DNA of 64,000 bases from Streptomyces bacillaris (GTDB lineage Bacteria; Actinomycetota; Actinomycetes; Streptomycetales; Streptomycetaceae), in assembly GCF_003268675.1 (NCBI RefSeq), contig NZ_CP029378.1:4650001-4714000 (forward strand), read 5' to 3'. The translations under genes were made by a program, and so were the position numbers. Below the pieces are notes generated by a model that saw only the letters and a list, made by a program, of their open reading frames with translations, ran no database searches and was not told the DNA's origin. This document shows positions 8,463-16,770 of this stretch, piece after piece; within the stretch, counting starts at the first letter, position 1, and each line of letters starts with the position of its first letter.

Positions 8463-9292
8463 GATCCTCTGAGCTCCTTCAGGACGCCCCTGATGAACGC
8501 GATGGAGGCGGGCGGGGGCAACGACCGATCCCGTGCCCGATCGTAGGCCAGCCGGGCGCGCGTGACGTCTTCCGGATCCTCCAGCAATTCGGAGCACTGG
8601 TTGCCTTCCATATAGGCGACCCCGCTGCCGTCCTCCTGCCACAGGAGCGTCAGTGAACCGTCCATCAGGTGATGCGCGCCGGCCGAGAGCGGCAGCACCT
8701 GAAGCGCGACCATCGGCAGTTCAGCGACCGCGATCAGGTGCTCCAGCTGCGCTTCCCACACCTCCGCGCTGCCCACCTGACGCCGGAGCCCGTACTCATC
8801 GATGATGATCCGGACGGTCGGAGCCGGGTTGCGGTAGAGCAGTTGCTGACGACCCAGTCGCGCTATCACCTGCTCCTCGACCGACTCGGCTTCGCTCTCC
8901 GTTTCCTGGTCGCCCGACAACAGGGCGCGGGCCACATCCTCGGTCTGGAGCAGTCCGGGAATGCCGAGCGTGAACAGGTGCATGATGCGGGCCCCGAACT
9001 CCAGCCGCATGAACTCCTTGTACTTGTCCTTGAAAACCTCCCTCCGCGCCACCTTCCACAGCTCGACCAGCAGCCCGCCCGTCTTGTAGAAGCGGTCCAG
9101 GTCCTCCATCACCGCCGGCTTGGACAGCCGTTTCCCCGACTCCAGGCGTGACAGGTAGCTCTTGTCGTAGCGGGTCTTCTCCGCGAGCTGGCCGAGCGAC
9201 AGCCCCGCCTGCTCCCGTAAGAACCTCAGCGCGCGCCCCAGCGCCGCCCGTCCTGACTCCGCTTCCACGTCCGCTTCCGCGACTTCGGTCAT
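8459..9292 (-). CDS. Scr1/WhiJ-type XRE regulator with DUF5753 ligand-like domain
   Basis: The 277-residue protein has an N-terminal HTH (about 18-70, including LSLGQLAEKTRYDKSYLSRLESGKR split over two helices) and a C-terminal DUF5753 domain. That domain shows IPGLLQTEDVARALL, VRIIIDEYGLRRQVG and LPLSAGAHHLMDGSLTLL. The start is set at ATG 9292 because the frame upstream has no family similarity, but the ribosome binding site is weak (GGGGTCGGGG). It is followed by, and overlaps, the DUF397 gene. Divergent to it is an unrelated small gene at 9433. Confidence 0.9.
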   Translation of the reverse strand: MTEVAEADVEAESGRAALGRALRFLREQAGLSLGQLAEKTRYDKSYLSRLESGKRLSKPAVMEDLDRFYKTGGLLVELWKVARREVFKDKYKEFMRLEFGARIMHLFTLGIPGLLQTEDVARALLSGDQETESEAESVEEQVIARLGRQQLLYRNPAPTVRIIIDEYGLRRQVGSAEVWEAQLEHLIAVAELPMVALQVLPLSAGAHHLMDGSLTLLWQEDGSGVAYMEGNQCSELLEDPEDVTRARLAYDRARDRSLPPPASIAFIRGVLKELRGS

Positions 9293-9432
9293 CCCCGACC
9301 CCTTGCCGTTGTCCTGTGCGCAGGCAATCGCGTGCCTCTGTCGAGCGTAGGGCGGCGGCCGTGACGATGGGGGCACGAACGGTAATCGCCACCCGTCAGG
9401 GTCACGTACCCCCACGCGCTAAGGACGATGAC

Positions 9433-9729
9433 ATGACCGACACCTCGCAGCTCCGCCTCCTCCCCTGGAGGTCCCCCGACGGCAAGCCCTGCTATCTGAG
9501 CAGCAGCAACCCCCACAGCCGGTTCTCCCGTCTCGCGGACGAGGTGGAGGAGGAGCAGATCGAGTGCGGCAACGCCGTGCTGGAGGGGGCGCAGGAGGTG
9601 CTGGCGGACGAGGCGGCCGGTGAGGTGGCTCTGCGGTTCGCACTGAGGCATGCCCTGATGTCCCTGCGGGACGTGCTGCTCGTCGCGTACAGCCGGGGGC
9701 AGCGGCTGCCGGATCCCGGGGAGCGCTGA
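9433..9729 (+). CDS. Small conserved hypothetical protein next to an XRE/DUF397 pair
   Basis: The 98-residue acidic protein starts MTDTSQLRLLPW; an AAGGA site lies 8 nt before ATG 9433. There is no signal peptide or membrane segment. The part from residue 35 (DEVEEEQIECGNAVLEGAQEVL) to 85 is helical. It is divergent from the XRE gene, a position often filled by a small partner in these three-gene Streptomyces modules. The STAND-like NTPase gene starts only 12 bp downstream, so the two may be cotranscribed. I do not recognise the family. Confidence 0.7.
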   Translation: MTDTSQLRLLPWRSPDGKPCYLSSSNPHSRFSRLADEVEEEQIECGNAVLEGAQEVLADEAAGEVALRFALRHALMSLRDVLLVAYSRGQRLPDPGER

Positions 9730-9741
9730 CAGACTGACCCC

Positions 9742-12129
9742 ATGCCGCCGTCCAGCCCCCGCCGCCTCTCCCTCCAGCAGATCGTCGAAGGGCGGCGCCG
9801 GGCCGCGTTCGTCGGGCGGGAGGCCGAACTCGACCTCTTCCGGCGTAACTTCACCGTCCCGCCCGAGGATCCCCGGCACCGGTTCGTCTTCCATGTGCGG
9901 GGCAACGCGGGCGTCGGCAAGACCTCGCTGGTACGGGAATGGCAGCAGGTGGCACGGGAGTTCGGGGCGCTCACCGCGTCCGTCGACGAGGGGGCCGACT
10001 CCGTGCCGGAGGTGCTCGCCGCCGTCGCCGCCCAATGCGCCGAGCAGGGACACCCGTTGAAGGCGCTGGACCGGATGCTGACCGCGTACCGGCGGGCTCT
10101 CCACGCGGTGGCCGACCGGCTCGCGGCCGACGGGGAACCACCGGCCGGTGACCCCTCGCCCGGGGCCCTCGCCGCCGCGCAGGCCGGGCTGATCGCGGCC
10201 GGGGCGATACCCGTGGTCGGGGCGCTGGCCGGGGGCATCGACCCGGCGGTCGTGGCGCGGGGCGCGGGCGGGCTGCGGGCGGTGTTCGGCGGGCGGGCGC
10301 GACAGCAGGAGGAGGCGCGGCTACTGGTGGAGCCCGTACGGGAGTTGACGCCGGTCCTCGTAGCCGAGCTGGGGCGGGTCGCGGACGCGGTGCCGTGGGT
10401 CGTGCTGTTCCTGGACACGTACGAGCGCACCGCGCCCCTCCTGGACCGGTGGCTCGCGGACCTGCTGGTCTCCGGGCGGTACGGCGAGCTGCCCGCCAAC
10501 CTGGTCCTCACCCTGGCCGGGCAGCGGCGCCTGGACCCCGTGCGCTGGGGCGACCGGGGCCGCCTGGTGGCCGACGTACCGCTGGGGCCGTTCACCGAGG
10601 CGGAGTCGCGCCAGCTCCTGCACGAGCGCGGGGTGGTGGCGGAGCCCGTCGTACGGGAGGTGCTGCGGCTCTCCGGCGGGCTGCCGGTCCTGGTGTCGAC
10701 CCTCGCCGCCAACCCCGGCGCGGCCGGAGAGGCGAACGCGACCGCCGTCGAACGCTTCCTGGCCGGTGAGAGCGACCCTGACCGCCGGGCGGCCGCCCTC
10801 GCCTGCGCGCTGCCCCGGCGGTTCGACGAGGACCTGGTGGCCGTCGCCGCGCCCGCCCCCGTCCCCGGGCTCTACGACTGGCTGCACGAGCTGCCGTTCG
10901 TCGTCGAGCCGCACTCGGGCCGCTCCCGCTACCACGGTGTCGTACGGGCCCCGATGCTGCGGCTCCAGCGCACCGGCTCCCCGCAGCGGTGGACCGAGGC
11001 GCACGACCGCCTGGCCGACGCCTTCGCCGCCCGTCGGGACGCGGCGGCCGACGGCGTCGACCCGGACCGGCTCTGGGCCGACGAACCGTGGCGCCGGGCT
11101 GCCCTCGACGTGCTGTACCACCGGCTCTGCGCCCGCCCCCGCACCGCCCTGCCCGACGCCCTGCGCGCCGGGATCGAGGTGTGCGGCCAGCAGCCCTCCG
11201 CCGCCCGCCACTGGGCCCGGACCCTGGTGGAGGCCGGGGAGGACGCCGACAGCGCCGTACTCCGCGACTGGGGCCGGGGCCTCCTCGCCGCCGTCATGGA
11301 CCACGGCCCCCGGCCCACCGCCGCCCTCGGACTCCTCCTCACCCGCGCCGAGCTGACCGACACCGACCGGGCGGCCGCCCTCGTGGCGCGGGCCTGGGAC
11401 CGCTTCCGCGCCCGGGAGTTCGACGCGGCCCTCTCCGACCACGGGCGGGCCGTCGCCGTGGACCCGCGCAGCGAACGCGCCTACCAGGGACGGGCGGTGG
11501 TGCTGCGGGCGCTGGGGCGGTACGAGGAGGCCGTGGCCGATCTGGACCGGGCCGAGGAGATCGCCCCCGCCTGGGCCTGGGCCGTGCGGGAGCGGGGCGA
11601 GACCTACCGGCGGATGGGTCGGCTCACGGAGGCCCTGACGGTCCTGGACCGGGCCCACGCCCTGGACCCGGCCGACGCGGTGCCGCTCGGCAGCCGGGGG
11701 CTGGTCCGGCACCGGCTGGGGCGCCACGAGGAGGCGTTGGAGGACTTCGACCGGGCCATCGCGCTGTGGCCGGAGTACGCGTGGGCGCTGGTGCGGCGGG
11801 CCCGGGTGCGTACCGCCCTCGGGGACCCCGTCGGCGCCCTGGCCGACCTGGACCGGGCCGAGGAGCTGACCCCCGGGCTCGCGGGCACCGAGGGGGAGCG
11901 GGGCGAGGTGTACCGGGCGACCGGGCGGTACGAGGAGGCCGTGGCCTGCTATGGACGGGCCCTGGCCTTGGACCCGGAGTACGCCTGGGCTCACGGCAGC
12001 AGGGCCCTCGCGCTGGAGGCCCTGGGGCGGGTGGCGGAGGCCAGGGCGGAGCTGGACCGAGCCCTGGAACTGGATCCGGCGTACGGGTGGGCGCGGGCCC
12101 AGCGGGCGCGGCTGGTGGCGGAGGCGTGA
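9742..12129 (+). CDS. P-loop (STAND-like) NTPase with C-terminal TPR array
   Basis: The 795-residue protein starts with RRRAAFVGREAELDLF, the usual entry into an NTPase domain. Walker A is GNAGVGKTS (54-62) and a Walker B-like strand WVVLFLD lies near 218-224. A helical and winged-helix-like middle follows, and at least six tetratricopeptide repeats run from about residue 545 to the end (patterns of A-x3-RA-x2-LGRYEEA-x-ADLDRA). An alanine/glycine-rich hydrophobic insert at about 133-180 could pack against a membrane. Such NTPase-TPR proteins act as ligand-triggered switches; some STAND members are antiphage effectors or regulators, and no effector domain is visible here. Confidence 0.85.
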   Translation: MPPSSPRRLSLQQIVEGRRRAAFVGREAELDLFRRNFTVPPEDPRHRFVFHVRGNAGVGKTSLVREWQQVAREFGALTASVDEGADSVPEVLAAVAAQCAEQGHPLKALDRMLTAYRRALHAVADRLAADGEPPAGDPSPGALAAAQAGLIAAGAIPVVGALAGGIDPAVVARGAGGLRAVFGGRARQQEEARLLVEPVRELTPVLVAELGRVADAVPWVVLFLDTYERTAPLLDRWLADLLVSGRYGELPANLVLTLAGQRRLDPVRWGDRGRLVADVPLGPFTEAESRQLLHERGVVAEPVVREVLRLSGGLPVLVSTLAANPGAAGEANATAVERFLAGESDPDRRAAALACALPRRFDEDLVAVAAPAPVPGLYDWLHELPFVVEPHSGRSRYHGVVRAPMLRLQRTGSPQRWTEAHDRLADAFAARRDAAADGVDPDRLWADEPWRRAALDVLYHRLCARPRTALPDALRAGIEVCGQQPSAARHWARTLVEAGEDADSAVLRDWGRGLLAAVMDHGPRPTAALGLLLTRAELTDTDRAAALVARAWDRFRAREFDAALSDHGRAVAVDPRSERAYQGRAVVLRALGRYEEAVADLDRAEEIAPAWAWAVRERGETYRRMGRLTEALTVLDRAHALDPADAVPLGSRGLVRHRLGRHEEALEDFDRAIALWPEYAWALVRRARVRTALGDPVGALADLDRAEELTPGLAGTEGERGEVYRATGRYEEAVACYGRALALDPEYAWAHGSRALALEALGRVAEARAELDRALELDPAYGWARAQRARLVAEA

Positions 12130-12161
12130 CGGAGAAGCTGCGCTGCTGGTACATGTTCTGC

Positions 12162-12173
12162 ACCATCGATGGT
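12162..12173. promoter_or_regulatory. Perfect 12-bp palindrome touching the antitoxin start codon
   Basis: ACCATCGATGGT is fully self-complementary and ends one base before ATG 12174. Ribbon-helix-helix antitoxins usually repress their own operon, so this is the obvious candidate operator. No clear ribosome binding site fits between it and the ATG, so a leaderless start is possible. Confidence 0.5.
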
Positions 12174-12443
12174 ATGGCGCTGAAACGGACGAACGTGTAC
12201 GCGGACGACGAGGACCTCGCCCTGATCAAGGAGGCGGCGGGACGGCTGGGCGTGTCCGAGGCGGAGCTGATCCGGGAGGGCATCCACCGGATCGCCCTTG
12301 CCCGGCGTGTGGGGGACGAGCCTTTCGTCACCGACGAGGAGACCTTCGACCTGGGCGGGCCCGTCACGCGCGATGACGTGCGCGAGGCGGTGAACGACGC
12401 GTTCGGCGGCGGAGAGCCCCGCGACCGCGGGCGCGTCGCGTGA
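12174..12443 (+). CDS. VapB-like ribbon-helix-helix antitoxin
   Basis: The 89-residue product begins MALKRTNVYADDEDLALIKEAAGRLG, a typical RHH strand (KRTNVYAD) followed by two helices for DNA binding and dimerisation. The acidic C-terminal tail (VTDEETFDLGGPVTRDDV) would be the toxin-neutralising segment. Its TGA overlaps the GTG start of the PIN toxin gene (GTGA, 12440-12443). An upstream in-frame ATG at 12153 would add seven residues, but the palindrome at 12162-12173 argues for 12174. Confidence 0.9.
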   Translation: MALKRTNVYADDEDLALIKEAAGRLGVSEAELIREGIHRIALARRVGDEPFVTDEETFDLGGPVTRDDVREAVNDAFGGGEPRDRGRVA

Positions 12444-12877
12444 TCGCAGTCGCTGACACATCCGGGCTGCTCGCTCTCTACAACAGCTCCGACCCGGCCC
12501 ACCTTGCCGCACGCAAGGCTGTCGACCGGTGCGGCCTGCTGGTCGCGAGCCCCCTCGCCCTGACCGAGGTCCATCACGTGGCATCGGCCCGAGGGGGCCG
12601 ACGGGCCGCCGACCACATCCTGCGCTCGCTCAGCAAGCAGGTCAGGGAAGCGCGGCTCGTGCTCGCGCCTCCGACGGCCGACATCCTCGATGCCGCGCTG
12701 GCCGTGCGGGCCCGGTACGCCTCGCTGAACCTCGATCTGGTGGATGCCGTCAATGTCGCCCTCGCGGCCGAGTACGACACGGACGCCGTGTCGACCCGCG
12801 GCATCCGGGACTTCCGGGCGCTGCGGCCGCTCGCGGGGCGCTACGCGCACTTCCGGATCCTCCCGGACGACTTCTGA
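12440..12877 (+). CDS. VapC-like PIN-domain ribonuclease toxin
   Basis: This 145-residue PIN-domain protein should cleave RNA, usually tRNA or rRNA, when freed from its antitoxin. The acidic metal-binding residues are in place: D6 (VADTSG), E43 (LTEVHH), D98/D101 (LNLDLVDAV) and D114 (YDTDAV). The start is GTG 12440, in a 4-bp overlap with the antitoxin stop. The length and gene order (antitoxin first) are standard for VapBC. The target RNA cannot be told from sequence. Confidence 0.93.
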   Translation: MIAVADTSGLLALYNSSDPAHLAARKAVDRCGLLVASPLALTEVHHVASARGGRRAADHILRSLSKQVREARLVLAPPTADILDAALAVRARYASLNLDLVDAVNVALAAEYDTDAVSTRGIRDFRALRPLAGRYAHFRILPDDF

Positions 12878-13080
12878 GCCGTACTCGGATCCTCCTTCCG
12901 CAGCCGCCCAAAAGCGACCTGCGGGACGTCCGCCGCCATACCCGTACGTACGCCCTCCGTTCCCCGGTCGCCCCCTCTACCCCCCGTTCCCGTTCGATTA
13001 CAGTGCTTGCGCGGTCGCCCGCAGAGGCCCGCACAGGCGGTGACCATGGCGGCGACCAGGCGGTGGCGGGAGGCGGCGGG

Positions 13081-14199
13081 GTGAGCACAGGGACCACGGC
13101 GGTCTGGGGGCGGGCCGAACAGCAGGACTTCCGCAGCCGGGTCCGCGGGGCGCTGCTCGGCGGGGCCATCGGGGACGCGCTCGGCGCGGGGGTCGACGGG
13201 CTCGCGCTGGAGGAGATCCGGGCGGCGCACGGGCCCGAAGGGGTGACCGACTACGTTCCCGCGCACGGCAGACGCGGGGCCGTCACCGCCCTCACGCAGC
13301 TCACCCTCTTCACCGTCGACGGGCTGATCCGCGCCCAGGTCCGCCGCGACACCGGAGCCTGGCACCCGCCCACCGACGTCCACCGGGCCCATCTGCGCTG
13401 GGCCGCCACCCAGCACGACTGGGGGCCCGACGAGCGGCGCAAGGACAACGGCTGGCTGGCCGCCGAGGAGTGGCTCTACGCCCGCCGCGGGCCCACCCGG
13501 GAGTGCCTGGGCGGCTTCGGCGACACCGTCATGGGCACCCTGGAGCGGCCCAAGAACCCCGCCGCCCGGGACGCCGGTGCGCTCACCCGGTCCGCGCCCT
13601 TCGGGCTGCTCGTGGGGTGGGAGCCGCAGCTCGTGCTCCAGCTGGCCGTCGAGTGCGCGGCCCAGACCCACGGCCACCCCGCCGCCCAGCTCGCCGCCGG
13701 GGCCTTCGCCGTACTCGTGCACGGGCTGGCGCGCGGGGAGACCCTGGACGGCTGCGTCCAGCACGCCTTGGCCCTGCTCACCGAGCGCCCCGGCCACGAA
13801 CCGGTGACCGAGGCCCTGCAACAGGCCCTCGGCTCCGTGCGCCAGGGCATTCCGGGCCCGGCCCTCATCGAGGCGCTGGGCGCGGGTGACGCAGCCGAGG
13901 AGGTGCTCGCCGTCGCCGTGTACTGCGCGCTCGTCAGCGAGGACGTACGGCACGGGCTGCGGCTCGCCGTCAACCACGGCGGGCCCTCCCGCGCCACCGG
14001 CTCCGCCTGCGGGGCGCTGCTGGGTGCGCTGCACGGCGAGACCGCGCTGCCCCCGGCCTGGCTGGCGGAGCTGGAGGGGCGCCCCACCCTCCTCGAACTG
14101 GCCGACGACTTCGCGATGGAGATGACCCAGGGCCCGGCCCTGCACAGCCCGACCGCCGCCGCGCCCGGCTGGCTGGCCCGCTACCCGCGCGGGGCGTGA
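13081..14199 (+). CDS. ADP-ribosylglycohydrolase (DraG)-family protein with degenerate metal sites
   Basis: The 372-residue protein opens with RGALLGGAIGDALGA, the first motif of ADP-ribosylglycohydrolases, and ends with the helical core of the fold. The two motifs that normally bind the two Mg ions have changed: the usual T-D-D-T is A-L-T in RGAVTALTQLT, and the usual GGD-S-D-T is GGPSRATG near the C-terminus. An active hydrolase needs these aspartates, so the protein may bind ADP-ribose-like ligands without cleaving them, or use another chemistry. GTG 13081 follows GGGAGG by 7 nt. It is a single gene, not linked to an ADP-ribosyltransferase here. Confidence 0.85.
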   Translation: MSTGTTAVWGRAEQQDFRSRVRGALLGGAIGDALGAGVDGLALEEIRAAHGPEGVTDYVPAHGRRGAVTALTQLTLFTVDGLIRAQVRRDTGAWHPPTDVHRAHLRWAATQHDWGPDERRKDNGWLAAEEWLYARRGPTRECLGGFGDTVMGTLERPKNPAARDAGALTRSAPFGLLVGWEPQLVLQLAVECAAQTHGHPAAQLAAGAFAVLVHGLARGETLDGCVQHALALLTERPGHEPVTEALQQALGSVRQGIPGPALIEALGAGDAAEEVLAVAVYCALVSEDVRHGLRLAVNHGGPSRATGSACGALLGALHGETALPPAWLAELEGRPTLLELADDFAMEMTQGPALHSPTAAAPGWLARYPRGA

Positions 14200-14258
14200 G
14201 CCGGGCCCTCTCAGGCGCAGGGGCTCCCGGACTCGGGCACTCCCCGGCACGGCGGGTC

Positions 14259-15041
14259 TCAGCGCATCAGCTCGCCCGCGTTGACCAGCAGCGACTGGCC
14301 GGTGATCGCGCGCGCCCGGTCGGAGGCCAGGAAGGCGACGGCCTCCGCCACGTCCCCGTCCGTGGCCAGCTCGGGGAGCGCCATCCGCTCGGTGAGCCGG
14401 GCCAGCACCTCGGACTCCGGTACGCCTTCGGAATCGGCGGTGAACCGTACGTACGCCTGCACCGGCGGCCCCCACATCCACCCCGGCAGCACGGTGTTGA
14501 CCCGGATGCGGTGCGGCCCCAACTCCCGTGCCAGGGAGTACATCGCGGAGGTCAGGGCCCCCTTGGACGCCGCGTACGCCGCCTGCCGCACCTGGGAGGG
14601 GGCGGCCACCGCGGACTGCGTGCCGATCACCACCACCGAGCCGCCGCGCTCCTTGAGGGCGGGGAGACAGGCCCGGGTCATCCGCAGCGTACCGAGCAGA
14701 TTGACGTCGAGGACCGACTGCCAGGTGGCGAAGTCGGCGTCCTCGACCCCGCCGAAGTAGCTGTCCCAGGCGGCCACATGGACCACCGCGTCGATCCCGC
14801 CGAACCGCTCGACCGCCAGCGCAGCCAGCGCCTCGCACCGGCCCTCGTCGGTGATGTCGGTCGGCAGGTGGGCGGTGTGCCGGCCGCCGGGATCGATCTC
14901 GGCCGCGCTCTTCGCCAGGCTGGCCGCCGTACGGGCTCCGAGCACCGCGCGGCCCCCGTCCCGTACGACGGTCTCCGCGACCCGGTGGCCGAGCCCGGCG
15001 CCGACGCCCGACACGACGACGGTCTTCCCCGCTAGCAGCAT
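14259..15041 (-). CDS. Short-chain dehydrogenase/reductase (SDR)
   Basis: The 260-residue classical SDR has a dinucleotide loop VVSGVGAGLGH (about 9-19), an NAG-equivalent VVHVAAWD, the catalytic Ser in VVVIGTQSAVAA and the Y-x3-K pair in AAYAASKGAL. The end ITGQSLLVNAGELMR is the normal C-terminus. GGGAGG lies 7 nt before ATG 15041. It faces the 296-residue unknown gene across a perfect palindrome, which suggests joint repression by an unlinked TetR-type regulator. The substrate is unknown; tryptophan- and aspartate-rich surface loops give no hint. Confidence 0.92.
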   Translation of the reverse strand: MLLAGKTVVVSGVGAGLGHRVAETVVRDGGRAVLGARTAASLAKSAAEIDPGGRHTAHLPTDITDEGRCEALAALAVERFGGIDAVVHVAAWDSYFGGVEDADFATWQSVLDVNLLGTLRMTRACLPALKERGGSVVVIGTQSAVAAPSQVRQAAYAASKGALTSAMYSLARELGPHRIRVNTVLPGWMWGPPVQAYVRFTADSEGVPESEVLARLTERMALPELATDGDVAEAVAFLASDRARAITGQSLLVNAGELMR

Positions 15042-15070
15042 CTCGGCGCCTCCCGGCCCTGGACGTTTTT

Positions 15071-15085
15071 CTGACGAGTCGTCAG
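15071..15085. promoter_or_regulatory. Perfect TetR-type operator between divergent genes
   Basis: CTGACGA-G-TCGTCAG has seven-base perfect arms around one base. The TGACGA...TCGTCA core is the style bound by TetR-family repressors of lipid or aromatic catabolism. It sits 30 bp before the SDR start and 47 bp before the divergent gene. No tetR gene is adjacent. Confidence 0.65.
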
Positions 15086-15131
15086 AGTAGGTGGCGGCGG
15101 GGGCCGATGGAAGGGGAAGGGGGCGCGGGAG

Positions 15132-16022
15132 ATGGCGGACGAGGGCGAGGGCGGGCACGGGCAGGGGCATAGGCGCCGGCACGGGCACGGGAGGGCACGC
15201 GGTGCGGGCTATGCCGAGCTGGCGGCGGTCGGGCCGTACGGGGTGCACCCCGGGCACGCCCTGATCACGATGGTCGAACCGCATCCCGGCCATGAGTACG
15301 CGTACAACCGCTGGTACGAGGACGACCACTACTACGCGGGCGCCATGGCCATGCCGTGGATGTTCGCCGGTCGGCGCTGGGTGGCCACCAAAGACCTCCA
15401 GGGACTGCGCTATCCGGAGGATTCGGCGGTCGCTCAGCCGGTCGGGACGGGGTGCTATCTGTCGACGTACTGGGTTACCGAGGGGCGCTACGACGAGCAC
15501 ATGAAGTGGACCGTCGCCATCAACAAGCGGCTCAACCGGGACGGCCGCGTCTACAGGGACCGGACCCACGTCTTCACGGCCTTCCAGGACCACGAGGTCA
15601 CCGTCTACCGCGACGGGGCCGCCGGACCCCGGGACTTCCACGCGCTGGACCACCCGTACGAGGGGCTCGTCCTCCAGGTCGTCGACGCCGAGGGCCCGGA
15701 GGGGCGGGCGGAGCTGCTGGAGTGGCTGCGTTCACGGCATCTGCCGGAGCGGCTGAGGGGCTCGCCGGCCGCCATGGTGACCGTCTTCCGGCCGACGCCG
15801 CTGCCCGGTGACCGGATGACGTACGTGAAGCAGGTCGAGGGTGTGGAGACCCGGCTGACGCTGCTGTGGTTCCTCCAGGAGGATCCCCGGGCCTGCTGGG
15901 AAGCGCACTTCGCGGGGCTCGGCGCTGCGGTCGCGGAGACGGGGCTGGGGCGGGTCGAGCTTGTCGCGCCGTTCATCCCGACGGTGCCGGGGACCGATCT
16001 CCATGTGGACCGGCTGCGGTGA
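15132..16022 (+). CDS. Conserved protein of unknown function, divergent from an SDR
   Basis: The 296-residue protein begins with a His/Gly/Arg-rich tail (about 1-25) and then a soluble domain with YNRWYEDDHYYAGAMAMPWM and WVATKDLQ. The last 120 residues repeat the alternation of strands and helices (AMVTVFRPTPLPGD, RLTLLWFLQEDP). Two halves of ferredoxin-like (dimeric alpha-beta barrel) type are plausible, as in EthD-like proteins, and the HYYAG histidines could be catalytic. I do not recognise a named family. The shared operator with the SDR suggests both act on one substrate. ATG 15132 has a GGAAGGGGG purine run about 15 nt before it; the first 25 residues may not be needed. Confidence 0.7.
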   Translation: MADEGEGGHGQGHRRRHGHGRARGAGYAELAAVGPYGVHPGHALITMVEPHPGHEYAYNRWYEDDHYYAGAMAMPWMFAGRRWVATKDLQGLRYPEDSAVAQPVGTGCYLSTYWVTEGRYDEHMKWTVAINKRLNRDGRVYRDRTHVFTAFQDHEVTVYRDGAAGPRDFHALDHPYEGLVLQVVDAEGPEGRAELLEWLRSRHLPERLRGSPAAMVTVFRPTPLPGDRMTYVKQVEGVETRLTLLWFLQEDPRACWEAHFAGLGAAVAETGLGRVELVAPFIPTVPGTDLHVDRLR

Positions 16023-16074
16023 CGTCCACGTGGGTCGGCTGCCGTGACGCCACGTGGACCGCCTGCGGTGGCGT
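16001..16074. repeat. Three imperfect 24-25-bp tandem copies spanning a stop codon
   Basis: Copies at 16001-16025, 16026-16049 and 16050-16074 share CCAYGTGG, a CTGC core and GTG(A/G)CG. The first copy contains the last codons and the TGA (16020-16022) of the preceding gene, so the tail of the gene has been duplicated downstream. Confidence 0.8.
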
Positions 16075-16209
16075 GCCCCTGGGGCTGCGGGAGCCGTCGC
16101 GGTGACGGCCGTTGCCCCCTCGGCCAGGACGGCGGACCGGTCGAGAGGGCTCCATCAGGTGGTGCGGCCTGCGATGCGGACAGGCGATTCCCGGACGTCG
16201 GGCGTCCGG

Positions 16210-16416
16210 TCAGGCGTTGATCGAGCCGGTGGAGACATCGCGTACGAACGCGTTCCACGCACCGGGGACGAAGGTGAGCGAGGGGCCCTCGGGGGCCTTC
16301 GAGTCACGCACGGCGATGGACAGAGCGACCGGGGACTTGACCTCGACGCACGCGCCGTTGCCCCCCGAGTACGACGACTTCGTCCACATTTCCGTAGCAC
16401 CCTGAAGAATTGCCAT
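16210..16416 (-). CDS. DUF397 small protein (second XRE/DUF397 locus)
   Basis: The 68-residue product shows the DUF397 signature MWTKSSYSGGNGACVEV, AVRDSKAPEGP and a terminal AWNAFVRDV helix. ATG 16416 is preceded by GGAG at 5 nt; a GTG two codons upstream (16422) overlaps that site and is less likely. Unlike the first locus, it does not overlap its XRE partner but lies 354 bp downstream of it, so it may have its own promoter. Confidence 0.88.
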   Translation of the reverse strand: MAILQGATEMWTKSSYSGGNGACVEVKSPVALSIAVRDSKAPEGPSLTFVPGAWNAFVRDVSTGSINA

Positions 16417-16693
16417 GTTCACTCCGGTTCAGAGAGTCGAGCGAGTCGGGTGAGTCGCACCAGCCGGATTCCGATTCCGATTGGCGTGATCGACGCTACT
16501 CGCCAAGCTCTGTCCGTGAGAGGGGCGTTCACTCGACCGGGTGGCATTTGGCCAGGAACTCTTACGTCATGAGGCGGCGGCGGTGTATCGTGCCGCCGCC
16601 TCATGCGCGAAGCCGTTGCGAAGCCGTTCGATGTCCGGAGGCGCGGACCGTGCGGTGTCCTGATTCAGTCGGTGGACGGCCCGTGCGACCTGT

Positions 16694-16747
16694 ACGGCTG
16701 TCAGCCGTCGGCGGTCGGGCGTCGGCGGTCGGGCGTCGGCCGTCGAC
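16694..16747. repeat. Palindrome and 14-bp tandem repeats between XRE and DUF397 genes
   Basis: ACGGCTG-T-CAGCCGT (16694-16708) is a perfect palindrome, followed by GTCGGCGGTCGGGC repeated at 16707-16720 and 16721-16734 with a third partial copy to 16747. The palindrome lies 63 bp past the XRE stop on the minus strand and could end its transcript. The rest of 16417-16770 shows no gene. Confidence 0.6.
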
Positions 16748-16770
16748 GGTGGGCAGCCGGCTGTCGGCCT

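Noticed and set aside
16423..16770. A coding gene in the XRE-DUF397 gap
   Set aside because: Open frames here are shadows or consist of tandem repeats; none has a start site and a family motif.
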